Assembly (NCBI GenBank): GCA_005240105.1 | Contig: SBAT01000202.1 | Span: forward strand, 1-9,786 | Direction: 5' to 3' | Source: Chloroflexota bacterium | GTDB lineage: Bacteria; Cyanobacteriota; Vampirovibrionia; Obscuribacterales; Obscuribacteraceae | DNA: 9,786 bases | Shown here: positions 6,439 to 9,786 of the stretch, piece after piece | Layout: each line of letters opens with the position of its first letter | Numbering within the stretch: the first letter of the stretch is position 1 | Made by a program: the position numbers and the translations under genes | The notes under the pieces: generated by a model | What the model was told of the DNA's origin: nothing | The model's database searches: none | What the model saw: the letters and a program-made list of their open reading frames with translations, nothing else

Positions 6439-7977
6439 TTAGGCGATATCGCCGACTTGCACGTCTGTTTCGTAGAATGTCTCTACAACATAGGTCAGCG
6501 TCACTTCTCCAGCCGCCTTCTCAGTGCGAGGGGCAATATTCGCTATGGCCTTGGCCGGCTTGCCTGGCTCATTAGTGAATTTCACTGCCTTTTGTTTGAG
6601 AATGTGCTGGTTAACACCGAGGCTGTGCGGAATTGCCACATCAACCTGCTGGTCCTTGAAGTTTTTGATTGTAACTTCAAATGTTTGACTTAAAATTGCT
6701 GGTTGCTTTTTGTACCTGCGATTATTGGTGGACTCAATCTCCTTCTGCAATTTCGCCAAAGCGACTTCGGGCAGAGGCTTCTTATCCTTACCGACAAACC
6801 TTTCGTCTTGCTTGACCAATCTGCGAGAGGCTTTGATATCAGGTGTACCCTGCAACTCCAACGGTGCCGAATCGCCAACAGAAACATCGGACAATTCTAC
6901 TTGGCTCGTCAACTGCAGGCTACCACTAGAGTCTGCCTGATATACACTGACGACGCCGGCTGGGATAGGTTTACCTAGTCCGGATGAGTTCTCACAAGCA
7001 AGGTTCTTGAACGTCAGCTTGTGCTGTGCCGGCTGATTTTCGTAAGTCCCTTCCATGAGGTAATACTCTTTGGTTGCCGGTATCTTTGATGCAGCAATTA
7101 GTTGAATCAGCTTCGAGTCGCCATTTTTAAGGCTTATGCCAGAAGGCAATTCAAAGAGCTTTCGCTCTCCTACGGACTCGGCGGCCGGCGCACCACCACC
7201 TGCTGACTCCAGTCCATACGAGTCTGCACTAAATGAGGCTGCTGCCAGCGTGCGCATTGCCTTGGCACCACCTCGACGCTGCTGCTCTTGCCCGCCTGTC
7301 ATAATCTTGATCGTCACGTCAGACCAATCGCAGCCACTTCTGTTCGATAGAAGGGCATTGCTCTCGAAGGTGGTGACAACACTTTCGCGCTCATCATAGA
7401 TGAGGTTGTGCGACATTGAGCAGGACAAAGAACTGCCGGAACGGTAAAGCAGAAAAATATCCACTTCCTGATCTTCTTCCGACTCAATTTCGAATTCCAG
7501 CGCCGGCATTTCACGCAAATCTTTGAGCTTTCGCTTAGAACTAATTGCTTCCGGACGCTTAGCGACCATTGTTTCACGGCCATTAACGCCAAAGCGCTCA
7601 AGAACAACTTCCTCTGCGTTGCCACCAAGCAAAATGCCGTTGTACGTCTGCAGCTTGAACGGTGTTGTGTAGTGAACGAAAATCTCAGTTCCCTTTAATT
7701 CATTCAGAGCTCGCTGAGTATTCATACTTTCTGCAGCACGGAAAGACTTCGAGACAATTCTGCAAGCCTTGTCTGCGCGTACGCCCAACATTATAGAGCT
7801 TATATCCACATTGTTGGGTACGCCTTCCGCTTGGACGATGTTACAGCCCTTCTTCAATGCTACCTTTCGGCACTCTTGCATGAGCGTCACACTGTCGTTA
7901 ACGGTTATTTGACGATCTTTTGCTTCGCCTGCTTTAGCGTTGTTCGATTCCGGGGTGTGCTGATTAGATTCTGTCAT
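6439..7977 (-). CDS. DUF4139-domain protein, cytoplasmic-looking
   Basis: A 512-aa protein whose C-terminal two thirds match the DUF4139 pattern. LLYRSGSSLSCSMSHNLIYDE (177-197) is followed by LLSNRSGCDWSDVTIKIMTGG (209-229), corresponding to the 'weird-sandwich' segment with a tryptophan in N-x-S/T-G-x-x-W/Y. A low-complexity Gly/Ala linker follows (about 233-268), then a beta-rich region with LTFKNLACENSSGLGKPIPAGVVSVYQ (321-347), where the G-L-G-x-P-[IL]-P-A-G motif is typical. The N-terminal VDISSIMLGV (57-66) fits the family's start. Biochemical function is unknown. Related proteins often carry signal peptides, but here the N-terminus (MTESNQHTPESNNAKAGEAK) is polar and none is visible. 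The frame extends to an ATG at 8004, but AGGAG (7986-7990) is eight bases before ATG 7977, so that start is chosen. It is flanked by terminators on both sides and so is probably monocistronic. Confidence 0.82.
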   Translation of the reverse strand: MTESNQHTPESNNAKAGEAKDRQITVNDSVTLMQECRKVALKKGCNIVQAEGVPNNVDISSIMLGVRADKACRIVSKSFRAAESMNTQRALNELKGTEIFVHYTTPFKLQTYNGILLGGNAEEVVLERFGVNGRETMVAKRPEAISSKRKLKDLREMPALEFEIESEEDQEVDIFLLYRSGSSLSCSMSHNLIYDERESVVTTFESNALLSNRSGCDWSDVTIKIMTGGQEQQRRGGAKAMRTLAAASFSADSYGLESAGGGAPAAESVGERKLFELPSGISLKNGDSKLIQLIAASKIPATKEYYLMEGTYENQPAQHKLTFKNLACENSSGLGKPIPAGVVSVYQADSSGSLQLTSQVELSDVSVGDSAPLELQGTPDIKASRRLVKQDERFVGKDKKPLPEVALAKLQKEIESTNNRRYKKQPAILSQTFEVTIKNFKDQQVDVAIPHSLGVNQHILKQKAVKFTNEPGKPAKAIANIAPRTEKAAGEVTLTYVVETFYETDVQVGDIA

Positions 7978-7985
7978 AACGTAAT

Positions 7986-7990
7986 CTCCT
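7986..7990 (-). promoter_or_regulatory. Shine-Dalgarno that sets the start of the DUF4139 gene
   Basis: AGGAG on the minus strand, eight bases before ATG 7977. It lies inside the nine-codon extension that an ATG at 8004 would add, which argues that the extension is not translated. Confidence 0.75.
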
Positions 7991-8004
7991 AAGATGTAAA
8001 ACAA

Positions 8005-8030
8005 CAGCCAGCGCTAAACAGCACTGGCTG
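8005..8030 (-). terminator. Intrinsic terminator of the PrcB-like gene
   Basis: CAGCCAG (8005-8011) pairs with CTGGCTG (8024-8030). After one mismatch, GCT/AGC close a small loop. Read on the minus strand, the stem is followed at once by TTGTTTT, as expected for intrinsic termination. On the plus strand there is no T-run. It lies 53 bp past the stop of the gene ending at 8084. Confidence 0.7.
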
Positions 8031-8083
8031 AACTCGGTCACTTCTTGTGTCTTTGGATAAGACCTAAATGGACTGGACTTTTC

Positions 8084-8461
8084 CTACTGCGCTGGTTGAA
8101 ATTTAAGCAAGCCGCGCTTTCTGGGAATTGAGACTATGTGATACGGCTGCGTCAAGGCCATGGTGACCATTCCACTCGCCCTGGTCCTCCTAATGCTGGC
8201 AATAATCATGCCGTCACTTCTTTCAACCGAACTTATCTCAATTGAATATCCACCCGAAGTCTGCTGTCCCATAAAGACAGCCAAAACCACCTGTTTGCGG
8301 AAATCGATAGTTGGAGCTTCTGGTCTGGGCTCAAGGGTGCAAAACCTAACCCAAAATGCTTCCCAATCTTTTTTGTTGGTTATTTCGATGTTTGTAGCCA
8401 TCCGCATGCCGCAATAGCTTCCCTGTTTAATTGTCGTAATAACAATTTGTTCGTTACTCAT
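8084..8461 (-). CDS. PrcB-like C-terminal domain protein
   Basis: A 125-aa single-domain protein resembling the PrcB C-terminal domain, named from a subunit of the dentilisin/PrtP protease complex of Treponema. The pattern is visible in order: IKQGSYCGMR (11-20), an N-I-E-I-x-x-K-x-D-W-x-x-F-W segment (24-37), APTIDFRKQVVLAVFMGQQTSGGYSIEIS (49-77) with the diagnostic D-F-x-[KR]-x-x-V-L-A-V-x-x-G and G-G-Y-[ST]-[IV]-x-I, and QPYHIVSIPR (105-114). Known relatives are usually exported or are domains of envelope proteins. This one shows no signal peptide and would stay in the cytoplasm. The frame opens at ATG 8476, but AGGA (8470-8473) lies eight bases before ATG 8461, and 8476 itself has no ribosome binding site, so 8461 is preferred. 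No protease gene is adjacent, so a role as a protease partner is not supported by context. It is followed by its own terminator. Confidence 0.75.
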   Translation of the reverse strand: MSNEQIVITTIKQGSYCGMRMATNIEITNKKDWEAFWVRFCTLEPRPEAPTIDFRKQVVLAVFMGQQTSGGYSIEISSVERSDGMIIASIRRTRASGMVTMALTQPYHIVSIPRKRGLLKFQPAQ

Positions 8462-8736
8462 GTGAAAGTTCCTCATGTCTGTGAACTAAAATCGCCCAGC
8501 ACCGGTAGAGATAATCGAAATAGCACAAGACGCCTCTCTTCTGTCGCCCTGGTGGCGATGATTTATTGCGTGAGTCTGGCGTGTGCTTTGGTTAAATGGA
8601 TCTCTGGTGCTGAACTTAGGATTTGTATTTGGAAATCCAACCTACGAAATTCAATTACTACAAATCAATCAAGTTCAAAGTGATATTGCGCACTTATACA
8701 AATTCTGAATCTTCAGTTAGCGCAAGGCGTGGAGAA

Positions 8737-8802
8737 CAGCAGGAATCGGCTGCCAAGGGGCACTAGCTTCGCTAGGGTCTAAAAACCCCAAAATCCCTGC
8801 TG
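8737..8802. repeat. Nested stem-loop (possible RNA structure or dispersed repeat)
   Basis: CAGCAGG (8737-8743) pairs with CCTGCTG (8796-8802), GGGG (8757-8760) with CCCC (8786-8789), and CTAGC (8763-8767) with GCTAG (8771-8775) around a three-base loop. The three stems are properly nested. An alternative pairing of GGGT (8775-8778) with ACCC (8785-8788) would compete with the middle stem, which could allow two conformations. Confidence 0.5.
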
Positions 8803-8851
8803 GCACAAGCTCGCGCGAGATTTCAAGGGATACTTACATGTGATTAACCAG

Positions 8852-8928
8852 CCTGAATAAGCTTTATTTGAAATTCCCTTATTTGTTACTGTGAAATCCA
8901 GATAGAAACATAGTTTCATTTATTCAGG
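8852..8928. repeat. 9-bp perfect inverted repeat enclosing smaller hairpins
   Basis: CCTGAATAA (8852-8860) and TTATTCAGG (8920-8928) are exact inverted copies 59 bases apart. Between them GAAAC (8905-8909) pairs with GTTTC (8913-8917). The surrounding sequence is AT-rich, so this may be protein-binding DNA as easily as RNA structure. Confidence 0.4.
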
Positions 8929-9011
8929 TATTAAAAACCTAAACCCTCATTCCATGAGTATTTCTAATTCCCGCCAGGAGCATTAACGCTCTGCGGACGA
9001 TATTTTTTCTA

Positions 9012-9036
9012 GCCGGCTCGATGAGTCGGCATTTTT
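9012..9036 (+). terminator. Intrinsic terminator or attenuator directly before the 9053 gene
   Basis: GCCGGCTC (9012-9019) pairs with GAGTCGGC (9023-9030), eight pairs including one G-U, around the loop GAT. It is followed by ATTTTTG. The U-run ends four bases before the GGAG ribosome site (9041-9044) of the next gene. Just upstream, a weaker bulged hairpin (8971-8996) is followed a few bases later by T6 (9003-9008), so two termination-like structures stand in tandem. Confidence 0.72.
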
Positions 9037-9040
9037 GTTT

Positions 9041-9044
9041 GGAG
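9041..9044 (+). promoter_or_regulatory. Shine-Dalgarno that sets the start of the 9053 gene
   Basis: GGAG, eight bases before ATG 9053. The same frame has a TTG at 9035, but that codon lies inside the terminator U-run and in front of this ribosome site, so it is unlikely to be the start. Confidence 0.75.
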
Positions 9045-9052
9045 TCATAACC

Positions 9053-9601
9053 ATGATAAACAGCAACAATTCCAACGGAGGTCAGAGAAAGTACCAGACA
9101 AATATGGCTCTACTCTCCGAACTGCATAGCCTATGCAGAAACATGACGTTTTACTTAGAGCGCAGAGCTCTACCGGAAAGCGCCGATGAGTTTGACCCCC
9201 AGGTCATTCGCTTCACCTTTCGAATAGTCAAAAATGGTCGCCAGCGATTTCTCGCCATTCTGGACGAGTTACGCAATAACGGCGTCTCATTCGGGATTGC
9301 GGCCCGTGAAATTGACTGCGACGATCTGCAAACTACCTGGCTGCAACAATTGACAGGCAAGAGTGCCGAATCATCGAGTCCCGTCTGGCGTAAAGAGTTC
9401 TATAATCATTTGCGCAGGGCGACGACCAATTGCCAGGCACGATTAGAGTTCACGCCGCCCAGTCGTGAAGATGAAGCAGGTCAAATAAACCTTGTCGTCA
9501 TCCTCAACCCCGGTCTCTTAGAGAAATTCGTGTACGCCATCGAGTCACTAGGAGTTTTGGGAGTAGCCGGGTCAATGCAATTGGTCGAACAATCCGTTTA
9601 G
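9053..9601 (+). CDS. Unrecognised 182-aa cytoplasmic protein
   Basis: I do not recognise a family. The N-terminus is polar and Asn-rich (MINSNNSNGGQRKYQ). A helical segment follows (about 16-40, NMALLSELHSLCRNMTFYLERRAL). Then there are alternating strand- and helix-like stretches: VIRFTFRIVKNGRQRFLAILDELRN (51-75), GVSFGIAAREID (77-88), LEFTPPSREDEAGQINLVVILN (131-152) and a C-terminal helix LLEKFVYAIESLGVLGVAGS (155-174). There is no signal peptide, clear membrane helix or metal motif. Two short stretches end in I/V-L-x-x-[IL] and L-E-K-F, but I see no real internal repeat. ATG 9053 has GGAG eight bases upstream. The gene comes directly after a terminator-like hairpin, so expression may depend on readthrough. 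It is followed after 27 bp by a beta-hydroxyacid dehydrogenase gene, probably in the same operon. Confidence 0.7.
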   Translation: MINSNNSNGGQRKYQTNMALLSELHSLCRNMTFYLERRALPESADEFDPQVIRFTFRIVKNGRQRFLAILDELRNNGVSFGIAAREIDCDDLQTTWLQQLTGKSAESSSPVWRKEFYNHLRRATTNCQARLEFTPPSREDEAGQINLVVILNPGLLEKFVYAIESLGVLGVAGSMQLVEQSV

Positions 9602-9628
9602 GCCCTTCAAATTAAGAGGCATCTCATC

Positions 9629-9786
9629 ATGAGCATCACTGTGGCATATCTAGGTCTGGGCATTATGGGCGGAGCAATGGCGGCTAATTTAGCTGCTAAA
9701 AATTACTCCGTCTTTGCCTGGAATCGAACAGCTGGTCGGCCGGGAGTGAAAGTGGCCGAATCCGCCGGTGCCACAATTACTAATAC
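9629..9786 (+). CDS. Beta-hydroxyacid dehydrogenase (3-hydroxyisobutyrate dehydrogenase / glyoxylate reductase family), N-terminal part
   Basis: The first 52 codons are in the window; the gene runs off the right edge. MSITVAYLGLGIMGGAMAANLAAKNYSVFAWNRT shows the N-terminal Rossmann fold of this family, with G-L-G-I-M-G as the dinucleotide-binding loop (residues 9-14). The W-N-R-T after the second strand has an arginine in the position that binds the 2'-phosphate of NADPH in glyoxylate / succinic semialdehyde reductases of this family. That favours an NADPH-dependent reductase over an NAD-dependent 3-hydroxyisobutyrate dehydrogenase, but the substrate-binding part is not visible. ATG 9629 has AGAGG (9615-9619) nine bases upstream. 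It follows the 182-aa gene by 27 bp on the same strand. Confidence 0.85.
   Translation, partial: MSITVAYLGLGIMGGAMAANLAAKNYSVFAWNRTAGRPGVKVAESAGATITN

Larger units (their letters stand above)
8462..9011. other. Long divergent intergenic region rich in inverted repeats
   Basis: With the terminator and ribosome site to 9052 this is the longest gene-free stretch in the window, between the minus-strand PrcB-like gene and the plus-strand 9053 gene. No convincing reading frame is present. Visible structures in order are TCGCC/GGCGA (8544-8558), GGATTT/AAATCC around an 8-base gap (8619-8638), a nested stem-loop (8737-8802), the palindrome CTCGCGCGAG (8810-8819), CCTGAATAA/TTATTCAGG (8852-8928) with GAAAC/GTTTC inside, CTCAT/ATGAG (8946-8958) and CCGC..GAGC/GCTC..GCGG (8971-8996). 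TATACA at 8695-8700 could be a plus-strand -10, with a poor -35 (GTTCAA, 8673-8678). The promoters of both flanking genes must lie here, but I cannot place them with confidence. Confidence 0.6.
8695..9036 (+). ncRNA. Candidate structured leader RNA or small RNA ending in an intrinsic terminator
   Basis: The plus strand has successive stem-loops from 8737 to 8996 and ends in the terminator at 9012-9036, with no protein gene upstream on this strand that the terminator could serve. That arrangement fits either a free-standing small RNA or a 5' leader that controls the 9053 gene by premature termination. I checked for tmRNA, RNase P RNA, SRP RNA and T-box signatures and saw none. The 5' end is only a guess from TATACA at 8695-8700. 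Confidence 0.3.

Noticed and set aside
7978..8004. Nine-codon upstream extension of the DUF4139 protein
   Set aside because: The AGGAG ribosome site lies inside it, just before ATG 7977.
8462..8476. Five-codon upstream extension of the PrcB-like protein
   Set aside because: The ATG at 8474-8476 has no ribosome site, while AGGA inside the extension serves ATG 8461.
8447..8683. 78-codon plus-strand frame with a hydrophobic segment in the intergenic region
   Set aside because: It overlaps the start of the PrcB-like gene, has no ribosome site at its ATG, and its translation is mixed and unlike a real membrane protein.
8954..8986. Ten-codon frame MSISNSRQEH ahead of the tandem hairpins, a possible attenuator leader peptide
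   Set aside because: No Shine-Dalgarno is present and there is no run of one regulatory amino acid. A frame this short is expected by chance.
8700..9036. Housekeeping RNA (RNase P RNA, tmRNA, SRP RNA) or T-box leader
   Set aside because: The conserved sequences of these RNAs are not visible, so only a generic structured-RNA candidate is reported.

Overview
The window carries nine protein-coding genes in three blocks. It has no tRNA or rRNA signature, CRISPR array or transposase that I can see. Base composition looks moderate, close to half G+C by eye. An exported Slt70-type lytic transglycosylase suggests a Gram-negative-type (diderm) bacterium. The mix of a class V aminotransferase, GDH, DUF4139 and PrcB-like proteins and a wide dispersed palindromic repeat would fit a non-photosynthetic relative of Cyanobacteria or a similar environmental lineage. 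That placement is a weak inference and not a sequence-based identification.

Left block (1-2845, minus strand). A cysteine-desulfurase-like PLP enzyme (2845 to 1694) is followed after 34 bp by a catabolic-type glutamate dehydrogenase (1659 to 403). After another 23 bp comes the start of a multi-pass membrane protein that runs off the left edge (379 to 1). Tight spacing and good ribosome binding sites suggest one operon. Divergent from it, across only 39 bp, is a large lytic transglycosylase gene (2885-5083, plus).

Middle block (5084-8461). A 148-bp palindromic element with 12-bp inverted ends and internal hairpins (5178-5325) lies downstream of the transglycosylase, followed by a second hairpin-rich stretch. 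Next come four minus-strand genes: a 90-aa Cys/His-rich small protein and an intradiol ring-cleavage dioxygenase that form a pair, a strong hairpin terminator, a DUF4139-domain protein, another terminator, and a PrcB-like domain protein. None of these four has a visible signal peptide.

Right block (8462-9786). A 591-bp non-coding stretch contains several nested hairpins. It ends with an intrinsic-terminator-like hairpin and U-run directly before the ribosome binding site of an unrecognised 182-aa protein (9053-9601). That gene is followed after 27 bp by the start of a beta-hydroxyacid dehydrogenase with a glyoxylate-reductase-like NADP-binding motif (9629 to the right edge). The hairpin-rich stretch ending in a terminator is the best candidate here for something undescribed: an independent small RNA or a regulatory 5' leader for this two-gene operon.
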